NCBI GenBank assembly: GCA_025024175.1
Contig: QCXZ01000053.1
Coordinates: forward strand, 620,001 to 684,000
Direction of reading: 5' to 3'
DNA: 64,000 bases
Source of the DNA: Rhyzopertha dominica
Taxonomy: Eukaryota > Arthropoda > Insecta > Coleoptera > Bostrichidae
Each line of letters opens with the position of its first letter. Within the stretch, counting starts at the first letter, position 1. The notes below the pieces were generated by a model. The model made no database searches. It saw nothing but the letters and a program-made list of their open reading frames with translations, and was not told the origin of the DNA. A program made the position numbers and the translations under genes. Below are positions 44,545 to 55,879 of this stretch, piece after piece.

Positions 44545-47500
44545 CCCTCGGATAGACGCGAATAGATATACATCCAATTCTATTTCTTTTGAAGAAACCA
44601 GAAGCTCATTTTAGCTAAAACGTATCGTTGAACAGTCATTACTTCAAAAACAAGCTTAATTTTACTGATCTAACTGTCTAATATAGTATTCATAATGTAT
44701 TTAATTCTTAGTTCTACGTCAGCGTTTTTGGGATGATAGGAACTGTAGTTACAAATAATGCATTAATGACTATATTTTATGTTAAATCTAAAAGTTTTTT
44801 ATCATGTTACTCATTTTGTTTATAATATAATGTTTGTTTCAGTACATTCTGGGTCCCAATTTATTTGCATAACCCAAAGAAGACAGGAGAAAAGCCGCCA
44901 GTTGCTGAATTCAGGCATCCTTGATTTTGATAGATAAATTTGTGGAAAAGAGCCAAATTTGACTATGGATTGTGGCGAAACGTAGCTGGATCGATTTTGA
45001 CTTCAAAAGGTAAACCAACCGATGTTTAATATTACTAAGAGCAAGATTTTCTGTAGGATGTGTGGTTTTCGACAAAATTTTGTCGCTTTTTAGCTCCCAA
45101 AAGTTTTGCACGGCTCAGAAACCGTCGCAAACTCTTGTGACTTATATGTAGAGTAAAAAGTATCCGGCTCCGTACGACTTTTTGGGTAAAAAATTCTAGC
45201 TTGCCTAGTCCCTAAAGTGAACAATTGACATCATGATGTATTAACAGTATTCAAACTGAGATTTCCTAAAGCCGGTATGGGAGCGCTTCATCCAAGAAGA
45301 TGCCCCTATAAACGGTACCTACTCCAGCTTGACATTTACTGACGCACATTAACTGACATCACGCCTAGATTTTTATCTCGTCGCGGGATTTGAGCCGATG
45401 TGATTTATGAACTTCATGCAACGGGCGTAATCAAGATCTATTCAAGGCACAAATTGATTTCTTTTCCACATGACATCCAAGCCCAGTATATAAGCGATAA
45501 CCCCCTGATAGAGGCTTTATTTAAATTGGGCGACTTATTTATTGGCTTATTTTCGTGTAATAGTAGCGATAGCATTAATAGGAAGGATTTGTAACCCCTG
45601 TGAAGAAGTTATCGTGGTTTAATGACCCACTCATAAGTTCCTTGACTCGTGTTCAGGAAAAACATAACATAAACATGCAGAGCTAGTTAAACTGGAACAT
45701 GCTTTGGATGATTGAAAATGTGGAGACTTCAAATTTATTAGGAGAAAATTTGAATCAGGAATACGTGACAGATTATCATTTTTTTATCCATCTAGTGCTG
45801 TCCTAAAATTTTTGTTCCAGCCTTCGATTAACCCCATTTCTAGCCCTTCGATACAACTCCTTTACTCAATTCCTCAAAGTACGTATAAAACATCCCAACA
45901 ATAAGGAACTTATCATAGTTACATTACATAATCGTAAAATTAATATAGGAGCAATTAATATATAACCTAGACGATACAGATCGACATAAATCAATTATTG
46001 TTGTGGTAGAGGTTACAAAACAAAGTGTTTTATTATTCAGATAGATTATCAGAAACAACTAGAATTAGTAGCAAAATTATTAGGAAATAATGAAATAGAA
46101 ACGTTTACAGAATTCTATAACATAATATAAACATAATAAAAACAGTTAAGAACTAGCATCAACAAAAAAAATTCACGACAGTCGTTAAGTGTGCAAGTAA
46201 TAATCAATAAACGTAATACTAGTGTCAAAATCTAAGTAGAAAAAGTAATTACAGACATTTAATGATGATTTACATGTCTAAATAGGAGCAGTATAGCATT
46301 AGAAAACTGGTAGTATAATATACTCTGAAACTAGTCGGCATAAAGCACAGAACAAAATGTATTGTAGGCGGATTGTTCCAAGAAATCACAGTCTCGAAGA
46401 CAATAAACCCCTCTATGGCCTTACAGCCAGGATCTTATGAGTCATTTCGAAAAATGCTGCAGCCGGAAAGGTGAATTGGCAGAAGTTGCCAAATTAAAAT
46501 TGTCGGTACAATAGGCTTGCCATGTTGGATCATGTTATTGTATTCAAAGAAGTACGCGGTCAGCCAAATCATGCGACTACGAAGAATCGTTATTGTGTCC
46601 TAGGGCAGTAATTTTCTCGGGTGTAAATTATTTTTGGTACCGGCCGCTGAGCAATCATCATTCCTGTGTACGCATTATCGTGTTGGATTATTAGATTATG
46701 ACATAATTAGGTATGTACGTTCTGAATTTTTCTTCTCTATCTTCTAGATCATAAACAGCTATTTTGTTGATTTAGCAGGTCAGTTTTTTCCTCCTTGACT
46801 GTTTTTTTTGGATTGGATACGAATTTTTATATTTTATTTTCCACCTGTATTTTCCTTGCCATATTTCTCAGATTTTATACGGTTGTTTATAAATTTCTGC
46901 TTGATTTTTTATGAATAGCCATTCTTAATTAGCAAATGAGTAACAAAGATCACGTAAACATCAATTATGTCTTAAAATTATCTTTTTCTTGTGTTTTTAA
47001 ATCTTACTGCATCTTATTCAGTACACACGTTTGATTTTACGATTTCAGAATCGTCTAAATAAATCTGTCGAATATCCGTCCTCCCAAATTAATTTTACAC
47101 ACCCCCTGGAAATCCACCGTCTCCGGGGTAATAGACTATGTACCCCCTAGCGCTCGTTGTAGCGCCCAGCTAACACAGTTAATCTTCGAGGTCCCATGGG
47201 ACGAGGCCAGGCACTGAGGTCATCACCGTAGCAATCTATCAAACCTAACCTGGTGATTTACCAGCAAAAAGCGGCTGGTTATGCCTTTGTTTGCAATTAT
47301 CTGTAATCAAAGAGGTACATGAGCCAGAGAGGCGGTGGGGTGGAATTTAGAACTATTATTTCGGAATGAAAATTGTTTTGGGTGTATCGGTATGTTTGAG
47401 ACTCAGAATAAGAACATTAAATAAATTAAGACGGTATAAAGGTGTAAATCTATGGCAGGAAGCAAAACTTCACGGAATTTATATCAGGACATAATCAGAT

Positions 47501-47640
47501 AGTAAATATTTACATTGGTATATGTGAACATCCAAGAAATAATTCAGATTTACCTGCATTTCACGTATACTTAAAACATTGCTTGGTAGGTAGTACAAAA
47601 TGATCTGATACACATATAATTACACATTTTTAAGTGTAAC
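44545..47640. other. No gene recognised
   Basis: Long AT-rich stretch. GC-richer patches at about 46,370-46,680 and 47,090-47,360 have no open frames of note; the latter contains TGTTTGCAATTATCTGTAAT-type homeodomain-like motifs. No transposon is readable. Confidence 0.4.
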
Positions 47641-47663
47641 TAAATAAATAAATAAATAAATAA
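47641..47663 (+). repeat. (TAAA)n microsatellite
   Basis: Five to six uninterrupted TAAA units. Confidence 0.9.
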
Positions 47664-48985
47664 GCCAAAGTATGACTTATTTGGTACCAAGCTAAGGGTA
47701 GAATGGTCTGGTCTAAAACTTCCTGCACACAGATTTCAGATATCTCCTCTGAAACAGAGAAAACTGTAAAAATTGGTTCCTATTTTATTTATTTATTAGC
47801 AATTTTTTGTTCGTTTCTTTCTTTTGTTGTTGGGTTTGTTCAAGGAATAAGATCTAATCTACTCCTGCATACTGTTATCAGTTAAAATTGTCCTTTCCCA
47901 ATTCGTAATAAAAATGAACATACGTGAGGATAGATATTTGTAATATAGTAAACTTCACTTATTCAATGGCTGGAATCAGTTCTAGCATTAAAATAGCAGC
48001 TCAAAGAATACAATAGGTCTGGTTTAACATAAACTGTAGTGTATTGATGGAAGCCTGGCAATATTAGTAGTCTAAACTATTAATTAGCCTGCAGATAACA
48101 TTTACTACTAACATATCTAATAAAACGCAGGTAAAAAACTAGGCAAACGATGAACTACTTACTACACTAACTATTAAAATCAACGCAACAAAAACAGAAA
48201 ATAGACCATCAGCAAACAAATACTCGCTCGTAGAATAAAACGTAAGCGTAATATAACGTTATCTATACCAAAATGTGTTTTAAGCTAACATTGTCAATTT
48301 TATTATTTTATTTTCCTTAGTAAGAAAAAACAAGATCGCCTCTTCAAGAAAAGCGCGAAATCTTAACTTGACTGATTTACTTGGAAATTCTACACAGATT
48401 TGAAAAACGGTCGCAACAAATCCCGGCAGTGACCGTACTTTACGTAATCTTTTCAAAGACGCCGTCGTGCTCGAAAAGCCCGTAATATTTTAATCACATC
48501 ACTCGCCCAGGAAAAAACTACAATAGGTGCGGTCTGGGCTAATGCGAGAAAATCTGTGGAGGAGCTGCGAGGAGCCTCGAAGACGGTTAAAGATGTTTTT
48601 CCGCATGATCGGACAAAGCTGGTCACGCTCCGCCGATTCGAGTACCTATTTTGTACAATAGCAGGCACCCACTTACGTGCTGTCAGTGGTAATACCAGAT
48701 AATACGTGGCAAATTGCGTTTAATTCGATAACATGCCGACAGAGAGGCCTAGTAGTTGGAAAATGAATGTTTTCCTTGGGTTTGGTGGTGTAAAATCGAT
48801 CTGTGAAAAACAGAATCGAATATTTCAACTATACTGGTCCACCAACTAACAGAAAGAAAAATGACACTTTAACAAATGAGGAGTCAACCTCGAGAAAAAT
48901 CTTGTGACAGCATTGTCAATTGCTCCAACCGAAAGGAAATACTTCAAGTTTTTCAAATGTAATGAAAAATAAAATGACATTGATG
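47664..48985. other. No gene recognised
   Basis: AT-rich, with a GC-richer patch at about 48,360-48,720 where a 71-codon minus-strand frame has no known motif. Confidence 0.35.
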
Positions 48986-49166
48986 AGATGAATTCCAGCG
49001 AGCGATCACTCAATCACTATTACTATCAATATCACTGTCACTATAAATTTCTAAGTCTATAATTAGGTCTTTAACAATATTCTTCCGATATTCACCTTCT
49101 ACAGTGTTTCTTCTCCTTCAGTTGTCATTTCGATAGGGTTAAAAATACAATGATAAGGCGATAAGC

Positions 49167-49279
49167 TGTTCTGTTTAGTTCTCATTTTCTATAAATTAAA
49201 CAGCTGGTACATTCATTTGTATTGTGGTTTATTCAACTTAACTTTTTTACGATGTATTTCAGCTGGTAGTTACTATATA
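49167..49279 (-). repeat. 3' LTR, truncated
   Basis: Shares about 97 of 113 positions with 49,740-49,852, both starting TGT.CTGT.TAGTTCTCATTTT on the plus strand. The rest of this LTR is lost; Gag-like sequence begins almost at once. Confidence 0.85.
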
Positions 49280-49284
49280 CTATC

Positions 49285-49690
49285 TACTATACAGATCTGC
49301 CACATGCAACTCTTTAGTTTTCTGCAGGTCCAATTTATCAACAGTAATCAATTTTTCCTGTAACGCTTCACCTGTTTTAACAAGTCTTTTGACATCTGTT
49401 TTCTGGTGTAGAATATAAACCTTTCATAAATAATATTCTCCTTTGGGCTTAAATATTTTTCAAATTCGTCTGGTTTTCAGTTAGCTTGAAATTATTGAAT
49501 ATTTCAATTGTTCTTTTCTCCCATTACATTCAGTAAAATTGACGCTTTAACTGCTTCTCCCTTGTTATCATTTCCGATTGCTGTCATATAATTTCGAACC
49601 GTTGTTTAAGTGTTTTAAATTTTCAGCTATATTTTCTTCAAACTTCATTGGGGTGTGGGTGCTACGCTTCCATTTTCACTTATTCTTTCT
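49285..49690 (-). pseudogene. Gypsy-type Gag relic
   Basis: Minus-strand pieces in several frames resemble the Gag N-terminal region of insect Ty3/gypsy elements: a start-like MKFEENIAEN segment (near 49,650), a helix segment ending in KASILLNVMGE (near 49,535), EIFNNFKLTEN, and FEKYLSPKENIIYERFIFYT (near 49,410-49,470). The FEkYf.PkeNi.YER.iF.tR block is the most distinctive. Frames are broken; no zinc knuckle or Pol sequence follows. Confidence 0.72.
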
Positions 49691-49722
49691 TGCACAAGTT
49701 CTAATTCCCAATTTTAAAGTCC

Positions 49723-49739
49723 GTTTTCTGACTGCACCA
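49723..49739 (-). other. Primer-binding site
   Basis: TGGTGCAGTCAGAAAAC on the minus strand, immediately after the ACA end of the 5' LTR. It starts with TGG, the complement of a tRNA 3' CCA. The tRNA is not identified. Confidence 0.7.
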
Positions 49740-49919
49740 TGTGCTGTGTAGTTCTCATTTTATATAAATTAAACAGCTGGTAGATTCTTTTATATTGTGG
49801 TTTATCCGGCTTAACTTTTTTACAATGCATTTCAACTGACAGTTGCTATATGTTGTTTTCCCAGGACTACTAGAACTCTAAACTCTTTTAGCCAACTATC
49901 TAATAATTCAACTGCAACA
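49740..49919 (-). repeat. 5' LTR, complete (180 bp)
   Basis: Plus-strand TGTGCTGTGTAG to CAACTGCAACA, bounded by the primer-binding site on one side and the TAAGC duplication on the other. Confidence 0.8.
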
Positions 49920-50050
49920 TAAGCGCAGGACGATTAAATCGTACTCAGACACAATCTGATCGATTTTGATTTTTTAATACGTTTTTGTGCAAACAACTCT
50001 TCCAATAATTCCTTCTTTGTATAATGACCTTAAAAATATAACTCTTCTTT

Positions 50051-52620
50051 AATTATAGCAATTGTTGAACTTCACTTCTTTTATGTTGTTCGGAACTTTA
50101 TCAACTAGTACACAATGGTAACTGCATTGTCAAGGAGTTCTGCTCAGTGCCTTAGTTTTTTGTTCTCCAATATCCATGACCTTCTCTTCTTGTCAGTTGC
50201 TGAAAATAACAACATTTTATTTGAGAAATGCAATGTGCATGGCGGAAATAAATAATACTAAAACTGAATTAAGTTGCTAATTGTTTCAAGTCCATGTTAA
50301 TGAGATAGTGCTTCGTTATCCGATTGGTTAATTATCTAACACATCAAAACCAACAAATTAACATGTTGTGTTATCCCACAAAAGTCCCAGCAATTTGATT
50401 GGCCTTCGCGCCGGTTGCTAATGTAACATTAGCATGTTTTCCAGTGGAGCTTCGCTCCAAACGGTTCCTAATGGTCCGGATAGCCGAAATTGCACCCATC
50501 GCCTTCCTAGCCCGTAATTAAACAATTTGGTGGGTCCACATCAACGTCTCAGTTGTTTGCGCACTCCACAGAACGCGTTCCTCCCGGTGTCTGTGCTTCA
50601 TATTTTACACGGAAAATCTTGAAGGCGAAATTACACCCTGACACACGCTCTAGGAATATTTATGACGATAATTACGAGATCGCGTACGAAACTTTTGTTT
50701 TTGATGGACCCTATCATTTCGATTATCGTTGTCGGCTGTCTCGGGGTGATGGATCGCATTTCCTCCGATTTAAAGTGGAGCTGTTGTGTGAGAAGGCTAC
50801 AGAAACTTCTGTGGTTTCGATATTTACCGCATTTCATTTCGCGCTGTGCGTTGAAGTTATGGGAAAAACCGCACGAATCGATTTCGTTATAATTTGACGT
50901 GGATGCAGTTCGCTTATTGAAAGGTGCGATCTGGTGCTACCTGATGCACTTACTCAATTGGCATAATATTGCGATTTGGCATCGGAAAATTAGTTTGAGG
51001 GGTACATCTGGTTTGTTGGTCACGTTCTATTGTTAGTGGAATGGAGTGTATATGAAGAACGGTCAGGAAAATGACTTGTCAATTACAGATTTGGCTAAAA
51101 GGGTTACTTTTTCTGAAGGTAGAGAGATCTGGTTTAGTATCACTCCATATCAGCCAAAAATGAGCCTCATTGTTGAACAAAATATGACGATCAAACAACG
51201 GATAGCAAGTATTCTAAAGCTCAATCACGTAAGTGATGGTCTTGTGGCTACTAAGCCCCAATTGCTGCGACCGTCGACGTATCGATAATTTTGAATTTTC
51301 TTGCACACTGTTACTTACAACAGCAATAGCATCTTCATTACGCAATGTGCGTCCCTTCGAGGGACTGGTGTTCTGGCGTCATCAAGATTACCCTTAGGAC
51401 ACAAACTGACTTGTTAAAATGTTGTTTATTACGTTTATTATGCCTTCAAAATCTTGATAAAATACGTTATGATACAGAATTTGCAATGCTGCGTTTATGT
51501 CTTAATCTAAGAAACCAAGTTGTCTACGTGTGTTCTATATGCGTTCCCTCGTATTTAAGGAATATGTGTATAAACACCAGCGGTTATACCTCTTGATTGA
51601 CAATACCAATATATTATTCTGAAAATAAACCCAAAGCAATTTGGAGTTTTCTCACAATATATATGAAACACCCACCCCCTTGCAGAAGCATCGTCGTTAC
51701 GAAAAAGAGGATTCGCCCTCTGCCTTTGACGGACCGCTGACACATCTCTTAATCGCAACTAAGTTACTCGTTACAGGATGCATCATACAGGGGATTTCCG
51801 TAATTCCCTTCGTTTTTTCATCCCCGGTCGCACGGGACTTGCGACTGGGGTCGCGTGCCGTCTCGATGGCCGGTAATCCTGGCAAATCCACTTCACATAA
51901 AACCACCGGGACAACCAGTCGGTAATCCCAACATCAATACTAATTGTTACATGAATTTTCCCCGGCTGCGCGCGTTATTACAACCCCTATGTGTGATTAG
52001 GTTCCGGCGGAAGTACCAGAACGTGAAATTAGTGTGGGCTGCCAAAGTGAGATTATTCGTAACTAACATTTCGTTTGATTCATAATGGAAGGTTTCGTTT
52101 CCAGAATTTTGGGTATCAGATTAATTAAATCTGGTGTCAAGTTGTTAAATCTATTATACTGATTCAAGCAACATAATAAGCATTTAAAATACAGATGATG
52201 TGTGCTAGCTTGCTGAACAAATAATAGCAAAAGCACAATTAGGTGTTGTTTATTCAAATCTTTAAACGGTATATTTTTTTTAATTTGATAATACAACCCT
52301 GCATTTATTTCTTTCATCTTAAAAACATATTTAAATGAATAGGTATTAGTCTTTGCTCTTCAGCTGTGTATTACGAAATAGCACATGTACCACGAACACA
52401 ATTATCGTAAGAAACCAACTAACTAATCGGAANGCAGAATAATAAATAACGAAAACAAACAGCAAACTTATTAAACAAAGCATATTAGCAGTAGCTAACT
52501 AAAATGTTTCCCCTATTTATATACATTTGAGAAAACTGTATTCAAAAGCTGACATTTTCATTAAATTTTCAGTTGATAAAGGGAACCTTTTTTGTGAGTT
52601 AAATTTATGCCAGATCTAGT
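50051..52620. other. No gene assigned; two GC-richer islands
   Basis: Islands at about 50,400-51,290 and 51,640-52,080. The first has a 114-codon open frame (50,553-50,897) without an initiating ATG; two other frames are open over the same DNA, so it may be stop-poor non-coding DNA. The second contains GGGGATTTCC (51,790-51,799), a perfect Rel/Dorsal-type site, and an 11-bp hairpin at 51,822-51,850. 52,080-52,620 is AT-rich and may hold the eroded C-terminal part of the Crypton that follows on the minus strand. Confidence 0.3.
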
Positions 52621-52629
52621 GCTAGTGCT

Positions 52630-53160
52630 GAAATTATTATATTTTCAGTAACTCATCTCTTCTCATAGCTCTACAAACACCAATAATTAAAATGACCTGA
52701 AAAGTCAATAGATTTTTATTATTCTGAATTAGCTTTTCTAGCAGAAATCTGCTATCAGGTGCCTCTTGTAAAAATCTCTCAATTTCCTCTTCCCTTAGAA
52801 ATCTGGACTCTTTGGACGGTATCTAACTGGTTTGCTTCTCAAATATGGTATTAGTTTCGAAAATTTCCTGATATTTATATTTTCTTTAGAATTCAGTGTA
52901 CATTTTAGCATTGATATAATGACCATAATGTTGAAGATTTAGCTTTATCAATTTTATGTTCAGTAATTCGTACACTTATTGAATTTTCTTTGAACTGCAC
53001 CACGCTTTAAATTCGTTGTAGGCCATCTCGTACTGTCTCGACGATTTTTTGGGGATTAATTGTGAAAAAGCACTTTGCGCCGATTCCATGACTTCTCCTG
53101 GTAAGTGCTTCTCTTCAGTTCCTAGCTCATCTTCAATTAAACACTCGAATGGATATTTTC
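52630..53160 (-). pseudogene. Crypton-like tyrosine recombinase relic (N-terminal half)
   Basis: The minus strand reads, with few breaks: HLPGEVMESAQSAFSQLIPK then KSSRQYEMAYNEFKAWCSSK (53,010-53,115), a region ending STLWSHYSMLKCTLNLKENI (about 52,885-52,945, in shifted frame), SKLIPYLRSKPVRYRPK, and SRFLREEEIERFLQEAPDSR followed by VILIIGVCRAMRRDELL (52,655-52,800). This is the core-binding domain and the start of the catalytic domain of insect Crypton-type tyrosine recombinases; CRAMRRDEL carries the first catalytic Arg. The rest of the domain is not readable. It complements the C-terminal relic at 1,540-2,360. Confidence 0.8.
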
Positions 53161-53164
53161 ACTC

Positions 53165-54385
53165 GCTACGCTCGGCAAAATAACTTCCATTCTTGAACGC
53201 AAAAGTATCATTTCGCGTCCTAGATACAAAAATAACTATTTAGTTTCTTTTGTTTTGCTTATTCTTCTTTTAGTGGTAATTTATTTCCTGGCTTTTACTT
53301 ACCTTCACAGTTGCTTTTTAGATCAACTCGTTTTACGTGGATTTTGATGGTGTACTTTTGCCTCACAATGTTAGTAGTAATTGCATACTATGGTTTTCTA
53401 TTCCAGTAGCACTTTTACTATATTTTTAAGAAGATTTAAAGTTTTCATGTTAGGGAACAGTTATAATCAGTATCTGGATCAAGTATTTGCTTAATAGATA
53501 GAACTGCTTGCATGAATTTGATGATGAACCTTTTAAGGTTTGTCTTTCACATTACACAGAAATTAAGAGTATTAAATTTTCAAGGATAACTGTACTTGGA
53601 TTAGTGTTCACATTTTCATTCACTTAGTAATTAGTAAAAGCAAGGGTTTACAACAACGTCACTTTAATCTTACCAAAAGCTAATAGCAAATCCTCGCCTA
53701 GCAACATCGATGTATTTATACCTCCGCAAAAGGGGAACATCTCTTTGACGACGTCTTTCTGTAAGAACGCGCCCTCGGAATTCGTTATTTATCGCCTTTG
53801 TAGTGAATCCATCCTCGCCGGAGTGTATCGTAATGAGATCGTAATCTAGTAGGCATGAGGAAAAGAATTGCGATAGCGGGGATTGGCAATTGATTGACTG
53901 GTCAATGAGTAGCGTGCGAGACAACACGCNCCATCGAAATGCGCTTGATTGCTATCCGGGGCCTTCACGTGGACCCTTATTANNGAATACAATGGACAAA
54001 AGACGTTACATGCCACGGTGATAGGACGTGTGTTGTCATTACGATCGATGCTGGGACCCATGGACGTTAGTTAGTGTCCAACTTCTTTGGGAAGTGCAGA
54101 CTTGTTTTTAACATAGCAGATATTTTGTTTTCTTTAATGGAGCTCTTAGCTGTTAGCATTCAAATTCAGAGAAAGTGTTCATAACGATTTATTGCCAATC
54201 CATAAATTCTGCGAGCTTAAAGCTTAACATCACCTTTCTTGTAAGCTTTGCAAGAAAATCCTTTGAATTAACTTTACAAGAACTGATCCTCAAGAATATT
54301 AAGGTCTGAGAGCAAAATATATACTAAAAATTGCAAAAGGGAAGGATTAGCAATCCAATAAAAACATCAGTGGTACTTATCATCA
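53165..54385. other. No gene recognised; GC-richer patch at 53,680-54,060
   Basis: ACTCGCTACGCTCGGC near 53,161, directly upstream of the Crypton frame, resembles short palindromic ends seen in insect repeats. The GC-richer patch has overlapping open frames and three ambiguous bases. Nothing else is recognised. Confidence 0.35.
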
Positions 54386-54389
54386 GTAG

Positions 54390-55330
54390 ATGGAACCTTC
54401 AACATCTATTTTAAAACCTGGCGCTTGTGCCCTAATCCATTGAAGACAGAAGCAACTTGCTTTCATCTCAACAATCACCAAAAGAGGAAACAGCTTCAAG
54501 TTATGTCAAATAACATAATTCTTAAACATAACTTCTCGCCAAAATACCTTGGAGTGACCCTAGATACGTCTCTAACGTACAAGAAACATCTAGAAAACGT
54601 CAGTAAAAAAATTACAGACTAGAAATAACATTCTGCATAAGATTGCTGGTACAAGTTGGGGTGCAAATGCAAATGTACTCCGCACTTCTGCAACTGCCTT
54701 GCTTTATAGGACTGCTGTTTGGAAAAACAGTCATCACACAGGAAAAAATGACACTCATTTAAATACTGCAATGCAATGTCAACTCCATTACCTTGGCTGC
54801 CCATTCTTTCAAACATTGCTCCTCCGGAGTTTCGCAGACAGTTTGCTACATATAAAGCTTGCCAAAAATATCAATCAGCTCTTAATGAGTTTCTGATTCC
54901 CGAGATCTGCAAGAGCTACCTACAACTCGGCTAGCTTCTAGAAAACCTCTGTGGACAGAAGATTTCCTTCGTGCTCCTTATACCATTGAAGATGGATGGT
55001 GTTCTGTTTGGCAACTTAAGAAACATGATATATTCAATCAGCAGCTTATAGACGATCCTACGGAAGAGGTAGCAGGAACTGACCTCCCAAGAAGGTCTTG
55101 CGTCACTCTGAATCGCCTTCGCACTGGTCATGGGAAATGCAAGTTTTTTCTTAATAAATGGGATTCATCTATCAACCCTTCTTGCGAATGTGGAGATCCC
55201 CTCCAAACAATTGGACATATGGTCAACAGATGCCCCCGTACAGCATGGCCTGGTGGTTTTGCGTCTATGCATCGTGTTGATGAAGGTGTTAAAGACTGGC
55301 TTAAGACAATAGAGATCTTAGTGGAGTTTT
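54390..55330 (+). pseudogene. LINE ORF2 relic: end of reverse transcriptase and C-terminal domain
   Basis: Plus strand: TWRLCPNPLKTEATCFHLNN (about 54,415-54,475) and SPKYLGVTLDTSLTYKKHLE (54,535-54,600) are the thumb region of the reverse transcriptase. Then NILHKIAGTSWGANANVLRT, and a C-terminal domain with RKPLWTEDFLRAPYT, TLNRLRTGHGKCKFFLNKWD, a CxC..H..C knuckle in CECGDPLQTIGHMVNRC (about 55,183-55,233), and TAWPGGFASMHRVDEGVKDW. One or two frame changes only. The catalytic core upstream is missing (5' truncation). Clade not assigned. Confidence 0.82.
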
Positions 55331-55434
55331 CTGCGGTTTTCTTCAATACTCTATTATGTATATAGCGCAAATGCGAGATCTCTTATTGTTGAATGAAAAT
55401 ACTTTTTTTTTCTTTCAACGCGGAGACTTATAGC

Positions 55435-55545
55435 CAGATAGATGAGACTAACACTAGATACCAAGATGATTTTCAAACCTCATGTGGAGAAAGTTACTAC
55501 TAAAGCAAAAAAAGCTTTGTGAGTCTGCAGATGCATGACAGGAAG
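55435..55545 (+). pseudogene. Second LINE scrap, R1/jockey-like thumb
   Basis: Plus strand reads MRLTLDTKMIFKPHVEKVTT followed by KAKKAL, a stop and VCRCMTGR, equivalent to the LGVtLDxkltfkpHiekv..Ka..aL..crrm.gr block. It is a different copy from the LINE that ends 100 bp upstream. Confidence 0.65.
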
Positions 55546-55649
55546 AACATAGAGACTAAAACAAACAATGGTTTACTTATAAAAGCCAAAAGAATTGTAC
55601 TGTACTTCCTAATAATCCTGTTCCTTCCTCAAATAATAGCAGACATCAA

Positions 55650-55872
55650 CTATACTCCGCGCGATCACCGAATAGATGGAGTGATCACGCGAATTGTATG
55701 CATCTTGCACATTATCGGATTTGATGCTATTTATTCAAGTCCGACTTAAACTTAATAACAAGTTTTTGACTACTGAACAATTAACTAAAAAGTTATGAAA
55801 TGTACATGGTTTAAAAATTACGTGAAGAACACGCATCATAACCACTCCATCTGTTCGGTGATCGGAGTATAG
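55650..55872. repeat. Foldback (inverted-repeat) element, about 220 bp
   Basis: CTATACTCCG, then GATCACCGAATAGATGGAGT near 55,650-55,683, is repeated inverted as ACTCCATCTGTTCGGTGATC then GGAGTATAG at 55,843-55,872. The left arm has three extra bases (CGC). About 150 bp of AT-rich DNA lie between. No duplication of flanking target is clear. It may be a MITE or an independent foldback. Confidence 0.65.
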
Positions 55873-55879
55873 TCTTCCT

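Larger units (their letters stand above)
49167..49919 (-). mobile_element. Small deleted LTR retrotransposon (Ty3/gypsy-like) with 5-bp TSD
   Basis: The element starts TGT at 49,167 and ends ACA at 49,919, flanked by TAAGC on both sides (49,162-49,166 and 49,920-49,924). In its own (minus) orientation it has a 5' LTR of 180 bp (49,919-49,740), a primer-binding site directly after it, a Gag relic, and a shortened 3' LTR (49,279-49,167). The LTRs match at roughly 86% over 113 bp. All of Pol is missing, so it could only have moved with help or decayed after insertion. Insertion into an IS630-like relic gives relative age. Confidence 0.88.
48990..50050 (-). pseudogene. IS630/Tc1-like transposase relic, split by an LTR element
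   Basis: Two halves on the minus strand. The upstream half (about 50,050-49,920) reads KKELLEELFAQKRIKKSK and, after a shift, VSEYDLIVLRL. The downstream half (49,166-48,990) reads SPYHCIFNPIEM, then a deleted middle, and an acidic tail EIYSDSDIDSNSD. Removing 49,167-49,919 and one copy of TAAGC joins VLRL to SPYHC in one frame, giving the expected block around the third catalytic residue. Same family as the 6.6- and 18.2-kb copies, judged by NPIEM and the Ser/Asp tail. Inactive: the block downstream of NPIEM is deleted. Confidence 0.8.

Noticed and set aside
50553..50897. 114-codon plus-strand frame with reasonable codon use
   Set aside because: No ATG start, and three frames are open over the same DNA; left as part of a non-coding island.
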